Assembly: GCA_963832365.1 (NCBI GenBank)
Contig: CAWHUL010000030.1
Span: forward strand, 62,001 to 126,000
DNA: 64,000 nucleotides
Reading direction: 5' to 3'
DNA from: CAWBRT01 sp963832365
Lineage (GTDB): Bacteria > Acidobacteriota > Terriglobia > Terriglobales > Acidobacteriaceae
In this document: positions 33,914-43,376 of the stretch, in pieces
How the letters are laid out: every line of letters begins with the position of its first letter
Numbering within the stretch: position 1 is the stretch's first letter
The notes under the pieces: model-generated
The model's input: the letters and a program-made list of their open reading frames with translations, nothing else
Database searches by the model: none
What the model was told of the DNA's origin: nothing
Translations under genes and position numbers: made by a program

Positions 33914-33948
33914 CGGCTGTACCCTCCCCAGGTACTTTGCCTCAACTG

Positions 33949-34425
33949 TTACTGAATCGGGTCGCTCGTCACAACGGCGGCGGCGTTCGGGTTAAAGCGA
34001 ATTACGCCAGTGCCGTCAGAGTAGAAATTCTTAACTCCGTAGGCGGTGCCTCCGGGCGTTCCCTGCAGGGTGTAGCCCACGGAAGCGCTCGTGCCCAGAG
34101 CGAAGTAATAGCCGCTCTTGAGGTGCGTCGCATCGCTCGCTGCGAGCGTGTCGTCGATCAAGCAGGCGGTAGTCGAAGTCGGAGCGGTGCAATCGCCACC
34201 ATTGGTGCCCAGGTTCTTGAGCACGGCGGTGAAGCCGACGGACGGATAAGTTGTGTTGTAGCTGGTTTCAGCGGTGTTGATGGTGCGCATTGAGCCCACG
34301 GCAGAGGCTTCGTTGGCGGCAATGCGCGAGCGGAGCAGGTTAGGAATGGCGATGGCCGCGATGATCAGGATGATCGCGACAACGATCAACAACTCGATAA
34401 GTGAAAAACCTTTTTGTTTCCGCAT
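33949..34425 (-). CDS. Type IV major pilin-like protein, paralogue 2
   Basis: A 158-residue prepilin starting MRKQKGFSLIELLIVVAIIL, with the shared RIAANEASAVGSMRTINTAE segment and its own divergent C-terminal domain. The two Cys (CTAPTSTTAC) and an SDPIQ ending match the other paralogues. The start at 34425 gives the canonical leader, with GAGAG upstream. Sigma-54-like element at 34498-34515. Confidence 0.9.
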   Translation of the reverse strand: MRKQKGFSLIELLIVVAIILIIAAIAIPNLLRSRIAANEASAVGSMRTINTAETSYNTTYPSVGFTAVLKNLGTNGGDCTAPTSTTACLIDDTLAASDATHLKSGYYFALGTSASVGYTLQGTPGGTAYGVKNFYSDGTGVIRFNPNAAAVVTSDPIQ

Positions 34426-34497
34426 TTTGTGACCCTCTCTCCTCAAATGATTCAAGTTGTAGTTAAGACCTTATGTTCAGGTCCATGCTCTAGCCTA

Positions 34498-34515
34498 TTG
34501 CACGAAGGCTACCAA
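34498..34515 (-). promoter_or_regulatory. Sigma-54-like promoter of pilin 2
   Basis: On the minus strand TTGGTAGCCTTCGTGCAA has GG and GC separated by 10 bases, with TTGG and GCAA flanks as in consensus. The implied leader is about 64 bases. Confidence 0.55.
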
Positions 34516-34748
34516 TCTTAAAAGTGGGTCTTATAATTTTATAAGTCTTTTAATTTTCTAATCTTGCGAACTACCGTAGAAATTGGTGGTGATTGGAGCG
34601 GGGGCCAGAATACCAGGAATTGTCAGTGTCGATTGTCATAAAGTGTCATGACCGTTCGGTGCGGGACGGCGGAGCACCCGGGGGACTTCTTGCCCGACCC
34701 ACGATCCCTATTCACCTAAAGCGGATTCAGCGTAAGTATATCCAGGGC

Positions 34749-34849
34749 GAAGTGTCATCCTGAGCGAAGCGAAGGATCTGCTTTTGCTCCTGTGCGCCAG
34801 AAAGCAGATCCTTCGGCTCCGCTGCGCTCCGCCTCAGGATGACACTTCG
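34749..34849. repeat. MITE-like inverted-repeat element between pilin genes
   Basis: CGAAGTGTCATCCTGAG at the left end is matched by its exact reverse complement at the right, and GAAGGATCTGCTTT pairs with AAAGCAGATCCTTC inside. The whole 101 bases can fold as a long hairpin. Same family as 3007-3139 and 5712-5836. Confidence 0.8.
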
Positions 34850-34911
34850 AGAGAGCGGATACACCAAACGTGAAAACGCTCCAGCGGGCGCTGCACGCCC
34901 GCAAAAGGTAA

Positions 34912-34934
34912 AGGGGCCAGCATTGCTGACCCCT
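34912..34934 (-). terminator. Hairpin after pilin 3
   Basis: AGGGGCCAGCA and TGCTGACCCCT form an 11-base stem with one mismatch, directly downstream of the pilin 3 stop. It resembles the hairpin after pilin 2. Confidence 0.5.
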
Positions 34935-34967
34935 CTTGGTTATACCTCTCAAGCACATTGCCAAATA

Positions 34968-35444
34968 TTACTGAATGGCGGGACTGGCACCAGTGGCGGC
35001 GGCCCCAGAGGCGTAGCGAATAACCGCCGTGCCGTCTGTGTAGAACTGCTTAATTCCCGTGGAACCAATATGCGCAGGCGTTCCATTCAGGGTGTAGCCC
35101 ACGTTGGCGTCGGCAGCGTACGTGAAATAGTAGCCGCTCTTACTCGCGGTTGCGGTAGTAGCTGCTCCCAGAGTGGCGTCGATCAGGCAGGCGCCGGCCG
35201 ATGTCGGGCTGGTGCAAGCGGTACCGGCCAAAGAAGGCAGGTCTGCCGAATAACCGGTTGACGGATAAGTCGATGCGAACGTGATCTCAGCGGTGTTGAT
35301 CGTGCGCATCGAGCCCACAGCGGATGCCTCGTTTGCCGCAATACGAGAGCGGAGTAAGTTCGGAATGGCGATGGCGGCGATAATCAGAATGATCGCCACA
35401 ACAATCAACAACTCGATCAGTGAGAAACCTTTTTGTTTACGCAT
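34968..35444 (-). CDS. Type IV major pilin-like protein, paralogue 3
   Basis: A 158-residue prepilin starting MRKQKGFSLIELLIVVAIIL. Its first 50 residues are nearly the same as those of paralogue 2. The C-terminal part differs but keeps two Cys (CTSPTSAGAC), YYFTYAADANVGYTL and an ASPAIQ ending. A ribosome site AAGGAG precedes the ATG. It has the best of the three sigma-54-like elements (35495-35512). Confidence 0.92.
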   Translation of the reverse strand: MRKQKGFSLIELLIVVAIILIIAAIAIPNLLRSRIAANEASAVGSMRTINTAEITFASTYPSTGYSADLPSLAGTACTSPTSAGACLIDATLGAATTATASKSGYYFTYAADANVGYTLNGTPAHIGSTGIKQFYTDGTAVIRYASGAAATGASPAIQ

Positions 35445-35494
35445 CTAACTCTCCTTGAATCTAATGCACCCTCAAATTCCCTCAACTAATATCG

Positions 35495-35512
35495 TGCAAT
35501 TATCATGCCGAA
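35495..35512 (-). promoter_or_regulatory. Sigma-54-like promoter of pilin 3
   Basis: On the minus strand CGGCATGATAATTGCA closely matches TGGCACG-N4-TTGCA, with GG and GC 10 bases apart. The implied leader is about 41 bases. Confidence 0.7.
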
Positions 35513-35714
35513 AACGGAGGTATTGCGAAAAAGATCAGCTTTCGTAAGTTGTTGAAACTGAAAAGATAACAGTTACAGCCAATAACTGTGTTCACCCTGA
35601 TCATCGGGAAGATGACAAAAGTTGTCAAGTGCTGAGCACACATTTTGTTACTTTCGTCATCATGGCCGATGTGTTTCTGACACTAGGTTTTGATGCGTGC
35701 TTTCGGCATGTCCT

Positions 35715-37043
35715 TTAGCTCCAGCAACCGAATAGGCAATCCCATGGCGCATCCAAGTAAGCCATCCGGGGATACCAATAGAGAAAAAAGACAATGGCAG
35801 CCGAGAGTGTAATGAATGCCAACCGGATGCCAAAGATCCGAGGCCTGGGAGTTCCTTTGAGCGCCACGGCAATTGCCACGCCCAGGAACATTGCTGCTGA
35901 AAAGTAATAATAATAGTAAGTCACGGCACGCGGAGTGACCGCCCATTGCGCCAAGTTGGCGGCATAGAGGAGGACCACGAATGTCTCAGCCGAGGCAAAA
36001 TGCTTCCATGTCCGCCGCACGCAGATTCCCAGGGCCAGCAATCCTCCCCACATAACGACAAGATTGCCGATTAAGTCGGATAGCAACTTTTGGGACGACA
36101 CCTGGAACGGCCAGCTATACCAAGGCGAATAAAGATACCTGTTCCCCGAAACACCCTTGCTAAGATTCCACATCCGCGCGTGCATCCTTGCCAGCTCCGT
36201 TAGCGAAAAAGTCAGATGGCTGGCGCGAAACGCAGGCAGATAAGTCAAGCTATAGGTGACGATTGGCAGCAGAACGAGGCCAAGGAACAACGTTGGGAAC
36301 CCGATCTCCCGCAGGTTCCGCGCCTGCATGGCGAGATTGGCATTCAATATCGCGGGACGAAACTTCCAGCAGGCCAGCAGCGTGAAGCTCGCCGCCAGCA
36401 CGACCGCGAATATGTCTATGGCAGTCCACTTACAGGCTCCGGCGAGCCCGAACATCAGACCGGAAAACAAAAGAAAAATCCGTCGTGTGCGCACTCCTAC
36501 ATCCAGCTCGACGGCTGCGCTGAACCCCGCCAGACCCCACACGCTGAACATGAACATGGGCACATCCAGCATCGTGGTCCGCGCCATGACAAACAGGAAG
36601 TTGTTAAACAACGTCAGCCCGGCGGCGGTGAGCGCAAGGGAGTAGTCGCCCAGCAGCACAATCGTCCAAAGGAAGACTCCGACTATGGTCAGTGCGCCGC
36701 AAACCGCACTGGCAAGACGCCAACCAACTGGATTATCTCCGGCGATTGCTGTTCCGGCGGCAAACAGGTACTTGCCTAAAGGCGGATGTTCCGGCAACGC
36801 TGCATGGGCGCCGGACAAAATCGAGCGGATTGCTTCAATGTACGTGCCTTCATCAAATATCGGTATTGGTGGCCGGTTGAGGAATGCGGTGAAGAGCGCA
36901 AGCGCCGAAAGGCCCAGCAAGATACAGGTGATGAGGACTTTCCGGGGTGACGTCTTTTGGGGGGGCAAGTCCGGGTGGCCGCCATTCATGCGCGGAGATT
37001 GCTCTTCCGTCCGGAAATCCAAGCTCATGGTCGGGGCATCCAC
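35715..37043 (-). CDS. PMT/GT39-family membrane glycosyltransferase
   Basis: A 442-residue integral membrane protein with about ten transmembrane segments. The first periplasmic loop has the acidic IFDEGTYIEAI and EHPPLGKY, the pattern of lipid-carrier-dependent glycosyltransferases (PMT/ArnT fold) where Asp and Glu are catalytic. The remaining helices and VMARTTMLDVPMFMFSVWGL fit the family. The acceptor is unknown. Adjacency to three pilin genes makes pilin glycosylation a reasonable but unproven idea. Confidence 0.8.
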   Translation of the reverse strand: MDAPTMSLDFRTEEQSPRMNGGHPDLPPQKTSPRKVLITCILLGLSALALFTAFLNRPPIPIFDEGTYIEAIRSILSGAHAALPEHPPLGKYLFAAGTAIAGDNPVGWRLASAVCGALTIVGVFLWTIVLLGDYSLALTAAGLTLFNNFLFVMARTTMLDVPMFMFSVWGLAGFSAAVELDVGVRTRRIFLLFSGLMFGLAGACKWTAIDIFAVVLAASFTLLACWKFRPAILNANLAMQARNLREIGFPTLFLGLVLLPIVTYSLTYLPAFRASHLTFSLTELARMHARMWNLSKGVSGNRYLYSPWYSWPFQVSSQKLLSDLIGNLVVMWGGLLALGICVRRTWKHFASAETFVVLLYAANLAQWAVTPRAVTYYYYYFSAAMFLGVAIAVALKGTPRPRIFGIRLAFITLSAAIVFFLYWYPRMAYLDAPWDCLFGCWS

Positions 37044-37148
37044 AAAGCCGAGTCGTATCCAAGCTGTTGGGCTGCTCCGAGGCTACCATCCGCTCTGTCC
37101 TGCCGCAACACAACGTTCTGGCTTGCGTTTTTGGACCCGAGCCGGTTT

Positions 37149-38438
37149 TCAGCAGACGAGTTGATCGCGCGAGATTTTCAGTCCAGTGAGATTGCCCAGG
37201 ATCGTGACGGCGATCTGTTCGGAGCGGAAGAATTCGTTCGCGTTTTCCAGGACGTCATCGACGCTGACGGCCTGGACGCGCTCGATAATCTCGTTCATTC
37301 CGAAAAAGCGGTTGTAATACATTTCCTGGCGCGCCAGGTTTGACATGCGCGCGGTCGAGGACTCCATGCTCAGCATCAGGCTGCCCTTGAGCTGATTCTT
37401 GGCGCGCTGGAGTTCGTCCTCGGAGACCAGGTTCTGCTTCAGGTCGCGAAATTCGTTGACGATGGAGTTGACCACCTTGGAGGCGGAGGCGCGGGAAGTG
37501 CCGGCGTAAACGGCCAGGCATCCACTGTCGCGATAGGGATTCAATTCGCTGAATATGGAGTACGCCAAGCCCTGACGCTCACGGATATTCTGGAAAAGCC
37601 GCGAACTCATTCCACCGCCGAGGATGGTGTTGAGGACGAACGAGGCATAGCGCTTTTCGTGCGAAATCGAATACGAAGGCACGCCAATGCAGATTTGCAC
37701 CTGTTCGAGAGACTTTTTATTGCGAAGCATGATGCGCGCCTGCGGCTGCGGGGGAACCTGGTGTAAAGGGTCCGGCTGCGGCTGAAGATGCTGGAATGTG
37801 TTCGTCACCAGTTCCACGAAGTTATCGTGGTTAATGCTGCCGGCGGCTGAAATCACCATATTTCCAGGAACGAAGCGGGCTCCGTAGTAGTCGAAGAGCA
37901 TTGCCTGGTGGAATCCGCGCACCGTTTCCTTGGTGCCGAGAATCGGCCGGCCCAGAGGGTGGTCTTTCCAGAAGTTCTGGGTGAAGATTTCATGGACGAG
38001 CAAATCGGGATTGTCCTCGTCCATCTTGATTTCTTCGAGAATGACGCCGCGCTCCTTGGTGATGTCGGATTCGTTGAAAAGCGGATTCAGCACCAGGTCG
38101 CTGAGCACGTCCATGGCGATTGGCAGGTGCTCGTCGAGCACCTTCACGTTGAAACAGACGCATTCCTTGGCGGTGAAGGCGTCGAGGTTTCCACCAATGG
38201 AATCGACTTGCCGGGCAATGGCTTCCGCGTTGCGGCTCTTGGTGCCCTTGAAGACCATGTGTTCGACGAAATGGGAGATGCCGTTGAGGTCTTGCGACTC
38301 GTGGCGGGAGCCGGTTCGGATCCAGATACCGATCGAGACGGAGCGAATATGCTGCATCTCTTCGGAGATAATCGTCAACCCATTCGGCAGTTCCGTGCGC
38401 CGCAAGCTGCGAAGATCGTCGACGAACTCTTTTTGCAT
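37149..38438 (-). CDS. M16-family zinc protease
   Basis: A 429-residue pitrilysin-family protease. The inverted zinc motif HFVEHMVFKGT (HxxEH, about 57-67) is present, with a later Glu in the helix near AFTAKECVCFNV. The C-terminal half (about 190-420) is the M16 inactive-domain repeat, including ILGGGMSSRLFQNIRERQGL. It degrades peptides in the cytoplasm or periplasm. No signal peptide is visible. It is a complete two-domain subunit of normal length. Confidence 0.92.
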   Translation of the reverse strand: MQKEFVDDLRSLRRTELPNGLTIISEEMQHIRSVSIGIWIRTGSRHESQDLNGISHFVEHMVFKGTKSRNAEAIARQVDSIGGNLDAFTAKECVCFNVKVLDEHLPIAMDVLSDLVLNPLFNESDITKERGVILEEIKMDEDNPDLLVHEIFTQNFWKDHPLGRPILGTKETVRGFHQAMLFDYYGARFVPGNMVISAAGSINHDNFVELVTNTFQHLQPQPDPLHQVPPQPQARIMLRNKKSLEQVQICIGVPSYSISHEKRYASFVLNTILGGGMSSRLFQNIRERQGLAYSIFSELNPYRDSGCLAVYAGTSRASASKVVNSIVNEFRDLKQNLVSEDELQRAKNQLKGSLMLSMESSTARMSNLARQEMYYNRFFGMNEIIERVQAVSVDDVLENANEFFRSEQIAVTILGNLTGLKISRDQLVC

Positions 38439-38653
38439 CTTGGCTCCCTCATACCCGAGTCTGGCAAAGCAGGGTTTTGTCGGTTCGTTACCGCGGCCGT
38501 TGAGTTTTCCAGATCAAACTGCGAAATGAATGCCGCTCCCTGTCGCCCCACCATCTAAGATAATAATATCCTGACGGCTGAGAGGTGGAATCCGGGGCTC
38601 TGTGTGACCCATCGTGGGCTCGGGGCTACGGCTACGTACAATTGATTGGATGC

Positions 38654-39760
38654 ATGACCCAGACTTCTCAATCCGAACTATTAGGTCTTAGTTTGCAAGA
38701 GCTTACGGCGCTTGCGGAGTCTCAGGGGCAGCCACTCTACCGAGGTGCTCAGCTCTTTGAGGCAATTTACCGGCAACGGCGGAGAAGCATAGCCGATATC
38801 TCGACCTTGCCGGGGCCGTTTCGCTCGAGCCTGCTGGAGCAGGGGTTTGAGATCGGCACCCCGACAATCGAGCGGCAGTTCGCTTCCGTGGACGGCACTG
38901 AGCGCTACCTGATTCGCTTTGGCGACTGCGTATCGGTGGAAACCGTGTGGATGCCGGAGGGAGATGGCGGCGAGCAAGGCGACGGCAGCGAGGCTGCCGA
39001 AGCGCGTACCCGGGCGACGATCTGCATTTCAAGCCAGGCCGGATGCGCCGTGAACTGCCGCTTCTGCATGACGGCGCTTTTGGGGCTGCAACGCAACCTC
39101 ACAGCAGGGGAGATCGTTGGACAGGTTTTGCTGGTGCTGGCCGGCCACGGCGTCGAACCGGAGCGCGACCGCATCAACTTGGTGTTCATGGGACAGGGCG
39201 AACCCTTTCTTAACTATGACAACTTCATGAAGGCTGTGCGCCTGCTGGTGGAGGGCACGGGAATTGCGGAGTCGCGGATGACAGTTTCCACCTCCGGAAT
39301 TCTGCCGCGCTTCGCCGACTTTGCCCGCGAGCCGGTGCGTCCCAAGCTGGCGATTTCACTAAACGGCAGCAACGACGAGAGCCGCTCCCGCGTGATGCCG
39401 ATCAACCGCAAATGGAATATCGCCAGCCTGATGGAAGCGGCCAGAAGTTTTCCGCTCCGGCCGCGCGAGCGGATCACCTTCGAGTACGTGCTGCTTGGCG
39501 GCGAAAACGATTCGGTCGAGAATGCACAAGAATTGGTGGGTCTGCTGCGCGGACTGCCGTCCAAGGTCAACCTGATCGCACTCAACGCCGGCCCCGGCAT
39601 CGGGTTTTCCACGCCCGCCGAGGAACAGGTACTCGCCTTTCAAAGGGTGCTGGTTGGCGCCGGCATTCCGGCATTTATCCGGCGTCCACGCGGCCGCGAC
39701 ATTTACGCCGCTTGCGGTCAATTGAAACGCACGACCGAGCTCACCGACATTCAATCCTGA
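38654..39760 (+). CDS. rlmN: 23S rRNA (adenine2503-C2)-methyltransferase
   Basis: A 368-residue radical SAM enzyme of the RlmN/Cfr family. It has the N-terminal LSLQELTALAESQGQPLYRG helix region. The 4Fe-4S motif is CAVNCRFCMT (CxxxCxxC, about 130). GQGEPFLNYDN, LAISLNGSNDESRSRVMPIN and the C-terminal RRPRGRDIYAACGQL (catalytic Cys) are also visible. It methylates A2503 of 23S rRNA, and in this family some tRNAs. I chose ATG at 38654 (MTQTSQSELLGLS); the longer frame from 38585 is unsupported. Confidence 0.92.
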   Translation: MTQTSQSELLGLSLQELTALAESQGQPLYRGAQLFEAIYRQRRRSIADISTLPGPFRSSLLEQGFEIGTPTIERQFASVDGTERYLIRFGDCVSVETVWMPEGDGGEQGDGSEAAEARTRATICISSQAGCAVNCRFCMTALLGLQRNLTAGEIVGQVLLVLAGHGVEPERDRINLVFMGQGEPFLNYDNFMKAVRLLVEGTGIAESRMTVSTSGILPRFADFAREPVRPKLAISLNGSNDESRSRVMPINRKWNIASLMEAARSFPLRPRERITFEYVLLGGENDSVENAQELVGLLRGLPSKVNLIALNAGPGIGFSTPAEEQVLAFQRVLVGAGIPAFIRRPRGRDIYAACGQLKRTTELTDIQS

Positions 39761-39800
39761 GAGCGGTCACCCCCGAAGTCCCCAAATTCGACTGGCGTTA

Positions 39801-39841
39801 CCCACGTCAGCCCAAAAGATGGGCGGGACGTGGGGCACCCG
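39801..39841. repeat. Dispersed palindrome, GGGGCACCCG family
   Basis: CCCACGTC/GGACGTGGG outer stem, AGCCC/GGGCG inner stem, then GCACCCG. It sits in the gap between rlmN and the TPR gene. Confidence 0.75.
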
Positions 39842-39988
39842 CCGAAACCGATGGTTGCAACTGCTGTCAGTTCCGCCGCATCAGGATGGCTACGTGCGCG
39901 GATCATCCGGTGAATGCGAAGGAACCTGCTTCGCCAGGAGTTCGGGAGCGTTTTCGCAAGGGGCATTGTCTTCCGCGGATCCGGTCCG

Positions 39989-42302
39989 ATGCGCATCGAG
40001 GAACACGTGCGTTGGCGACATGGCATCTTCGGGTTTTCGCTGCTGCTGCTTTGTTTCATCGTGGGCGGTTCATGGCAGCAGCGGCAAATGAAAGAAGCGG
40101 TACGGTTGCAGTTGCAGGGAAGGTCCGCCGCTGCGCTCGATCTGTATCAGTCGCTGCTGACGCGCAAGCCTGCTCTCGGCAAGGCCGATCAATCCAGATT
40201 ATGGTCCCACATAGGCGAATGTTATTACGCGCTGGATGAGCCCGGCGAGGCATTCAACGCATACAACCGTGCTCTGGAACTCGATTCCGGACAATAGCTC
40301 CGCCCGATTGAAGCTGGGAGAGCTTTATCTGCTGGGTGGCTCCGCCGAGCAGGCGAGCCAAGAGGCAAGGCAGGTGATGGCTTCCGCCGGTCCGAGCGCC
40401 GACGCCTTTGAGTTGCTTGGCGCCGCTGCGGCTGCCGACGAGAATGCGTCCGTGGCCATGGAATCTTACCGCCTCACCCTGCAACTTGATCCTACGCGAA
40501 TGAAGGTCGCTGTCTCGCTCGCCCAGCTCTTGAAGCGTGCAGGCAGAGACGAGGAAGCCCGGCAGGTATTGAAAGAAGCTGCCCATGCACAACCGCGGAG
40601 CGCGGCGCCTTACATGGAGCTCGGCCGTCTTGCCGAGCAGGACGCGCGTACCGAAGAGGCCGAGCAGGCCTATCGGAAGGCGGTTGAAATCGAGGACACG
40701 GTAGAAACCAAGCTGCACTTGGCGCTGTTTCTGGAACGCTCGGCGCGCATGGATGAGGCACAGAAGATTCTGGCCGCCGTGGACGTTTCCCGTCCCGAAT
40801 CGCCGCCTGTTCTGGGAGATTTCGAGCTGCTGGCGGGCGAGCCCGTGCTCGCGGGCCGCAACTACGCCGGACGTCTACAGCGCGGCCCTGAGCCGGCATC
40901 GGCGGCACGAAGGGAGCACAGGAAGCAATATCGCACGCAGTTGATTTCGCGTCTGATCGAGGCGGATATTCAGGCCTTCCAGCGGAGCGAGCCCTCCCAG
41001 GTAACGCTGCTGATGAAATCAGCCCGTGAGCATCTTGCCGAATTTGGAGCCGAACTCGACCAAGCCACGCGGGCCATCCTGTCGGCAGAGATTGAACTCA
41101 TCGATGGAGACCTGACGGTAGCGGCCGAAGAGGCTCGGAAAGCAGTGGGGATAGCGCCGGATTCACCGTCGGCACATTACGTCTTGGGATTGCTGCACCA
41201 AAGGATGGGCGACAGTGTGCGCGCGGTGACGGAGTGGCAGACAGCGTTGCAGACCCGCTCCGATTTTGTGCCGGCCAGCATCGCGCTTGCGGGCGTCGCT
41301 CTGCGGGCGGGCGATTTCGGCTTGGCGGAGCAGCATGTCGTTCCCGTGGTGCGGCGGGAGCCGAGCAATTTGCGGGCTTTAGTTATATTCGGCCGGGTGC
41401 TTATGGGCAAGGGACTCTACCAGGCAGCTCACGTCATTGCAAACCGTGTCGCCGCCCTTGACAAAGCATCGGTGCAAGCCAGCATTTTGCGCGGGGAAAT
41501 CGCGCTGGCGGAGCATCAGACGGCCAACGCCCTGCTCATCTACGAACAAGCCATGGTGCTCGATCCAACCTCGCCCGAAGCCATGCAGGGTCTGATCCGA
41601 ACCTACGGCGAGGGAGAGGTTACGCGCCCCATGCTGCTGCAGATGGAACAGTTCGCAGCCAGCGACAAAGATTTGTCGAGCCTCATGGAACTGACGGGAC
41701 GCCTGTATGCCGAACGCGGTTGGACGAAGGATGCGATCCGCTGTCTGCGGCGCGCCTGCGAGATGGATCGGGAGCGCGATTCCGCCGCCGCAGCCGAGGC
41801 GAAGCTGCTCGCCCGCCATGGCCAGATGATCGCAGCCGCCGATTCGGCCATCAGGGTGCGCGAGCTTTCCACACTGCTGGCGGGAGTGAATGCCGAGCGC
41901 AAACACGATTCGGATGCGGCCGTCCGCAACTACGAAGCAGCCGTGCACGGCGGAGACAGCAGCGGAGTTTCGGCCAACAATCTTGCCTGGATTTATGCCC
42001 GGCAAGGACGCGAACTTGACCGGGCGCTGGCGCTGGCTATGCATGCGCGCGAGCTTGCGCCGGACGATCCCGCCGTGCTCGATACACTTGGAGTAGTGCA
42101 CTTGGCGCGGCACGAGTACTCCCGTGCCGTCGCCGTGCTGGAACTCGCGCACTCTCTGGCCCAGTCGCTGGCCCAATCCAAAGGGCAGAGCGGGGCAGCC
42201 GTACTGGTTGAGGTGAAGCATCATTTGTCGGAGGCCTATCTCCGCGCCGGCCAAACCGAGCAGGCTTCGCTACTGGACGGCAGCCATGTGCGCGCTCGCT
42301 GA
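39989..42302 (+). pseudogene. TPR-repeat protein, one frameshift
   Basis: A membrane-anchored tetratricopeptide protein. The first part, from ATG 39989, has a transmembrane helix (GIFGFSLLLLCFIVGGSW) and TPR repeats (AALDLYQSLLTR, GEAFNAYNRALELDS), and stops at 40297. The second part continues in the +1 frame from about 40290 (NSSARLKLGELYLLGGSAEQ) and runs to 42302 with at least ten TPRs, some in consensus form (SAHYVLGLLHQRMGDSVRAV). Joining the two gives about 770 residues. Either a single-base insertion split the gene or the assembly has an error. TPR domains mediate protein-protein binding, and no catalytic domain is present. Confidence 0.8.
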
Positions 42303-42331
42303 CCAGAAGCGGGTATATATTGCTTTGAAGG

Positions 42332-42351
42332 GGACGGGCTTGAGCCCGTCC
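42332..42351. repeat. Perfect hairpin repeat after the TPR gene
   Basis: GGACGGGCT-TG-AGCCCGTCC. A further GCGGGCTTTAGCCCCTGAGG follows at about 42371. It may act as a terminator without a T-run or be part of the dispersed repeat families. Confidence 0.6.
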
Positions 42352-42456
42352 GTCACCAGCCAACAAAAATGCGGGCTTTAGCCCCTGAGGAAGCAAAGGC
42401 TGAATCTGTCATCAGCGTCCTTGCGCGCATCTCGTCTCTCGCGATACAACCGAAGA

Positions 42457-42955
42457 GTGTTCCTTTTGAGAGATTACCGGCTCGGCGACTTCGAAGAGCT
42501 GTATCGAATCGATACCGACTGCTTCGAGCCGGGGATTGCCTACTCCCGCGGTGAGTTGCAGAGCTATGTCCAGCGAAAGCAGTCATTCTGCATCATTGCT
42601 GAACTTGAACCCGCAAGCGGTAGCCGCGGAAGCGGCAGTCGATCCCAGCCAGATGAAACAACACCAGCGCATCGCCGGCTTCGTAGTTGTCGAACTGCAA
42701 CGCCAAGCCATTGGACACGTCATTACCCTCGATGTCCGTCGCGATTTTCGCCGCCACAAGCTTGGCAGCTTGCTGATGCAGGCGGCCGAAGAGAGAGTCC
42801 GCAAACTTGGCGGCTTCATGATGCAGCTGGAGACGGCAGTGAACAATGCCGCGGCACTCGCATTCTATGAGCGGCATCGCTACAAAATCCTGAAGCGGTT
42901 GCCACGCTACTACTCCCACAATCTGGATGCTTTGTTGCTGACGAAGCGGCTCTAA
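42457..42955 (+). pseudogene. GNAT N-acetyltransferase (RimI-like), one frameshift
   Basis: The N-terminal part from GTG 42457 reads LRDYRLGDFEELYRIDTDCF and stays open to about 42600. The acetyl-CoA-binding core lies in the +1 frame: RIAGFVVVELQRQAIGHVITLDVRRDFRRHKLGSLLMQAAE, then NNAAALAFYERHRYKI, ending at 42955. Together they make a normal RimI-like GNAT of about 165 residues. The family acetylates amines, for example the N-terminus of ribosomal protein S18. The frameshift is near 42600. It may be decay or sequence error. Confidence 0.75.
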
Positions 42956-42973
42956 CAGCCAGGCAAAGAATAG

Positions 42974-42995
42974 GGGTACCCGGAATCGGGTACCC
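42974..42995. terminator. Hairpin between convergent genes
   Basis: GGGTACCCG-GAAT-CGGGTACCC, a perfect 9-base stem between the GNAT gene and the convergent CsbD gene. No T-run follows, so termination is only probable. Confidence 0.45.
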
Positions 42996-43018
42996 ACCGG
43001 AGGGACATTCAGAGTTGC

Positions 43019-43264
43019 TTATGCAACGTCCTCGTCGTCGCGATCTAACTCCCTGTCAGCAGGCGTTCCGGTTTTCTCTTCGGCCTTATTCATCGCGTCA
43101 CGGCCAGCGTCTTTGATTTTTCCGAAGGCGTTCTGCACCTTGCCCTTGATCTGCTCTTTCGTGCCTTCGGCCTCAGCGTCTTTATCTCCGGTCCACTCGC
43201 CTACCTGCCGCTCAATACGGCCCTTGATGTCCTTCAGCTTACCTTCCACTCGATCCTTATCCAT
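43019..43264 (-). CDS. CsbD family stress-response protein
   Basis: An 81-residue acidic and lysine-rich helix protein: MDKDRVEGKLKDIKGRIERQ, then GKVQNAFGKIKDAGRDAM, the CsbD pattern. In Bacillus CsbD is a general-stress protein of unknown mechanism. A start at 43264 gives the canonical MDKDR N-terminus, while a 97-residue frame from 43312 is unlikely. It sits next to a tiny membrane protein also linked to stress in other bacteria. Confidence 0.88.
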   Translation of the reverse strand: MDKDRVEGKLKDIKGRIERQVGEWTGDKDAEAEGTKEQIKGKVQNAFGKIKDAGRDAMNKAEEKTGTPADRELDRDDEDVA

Positions 43265-43376
43265 TTGCTTGTACTCCTTGTAATTCGTTAAGGCCTGGAT
43301 GCCGGTTTCCATTTCGGGGAGACAGGCGACTACCTCAGGCTGTTTGAACTCTGGCGGCGCGGCGACGCCACCGGCT

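Noticed and set aside
40236..40297. Programmed +1 frameshift in the TPR gene
   Set aside because: No slippery sequence or rare stop context was visible, and four unrelated genes show the same break, so decay or sequence error is more likely.
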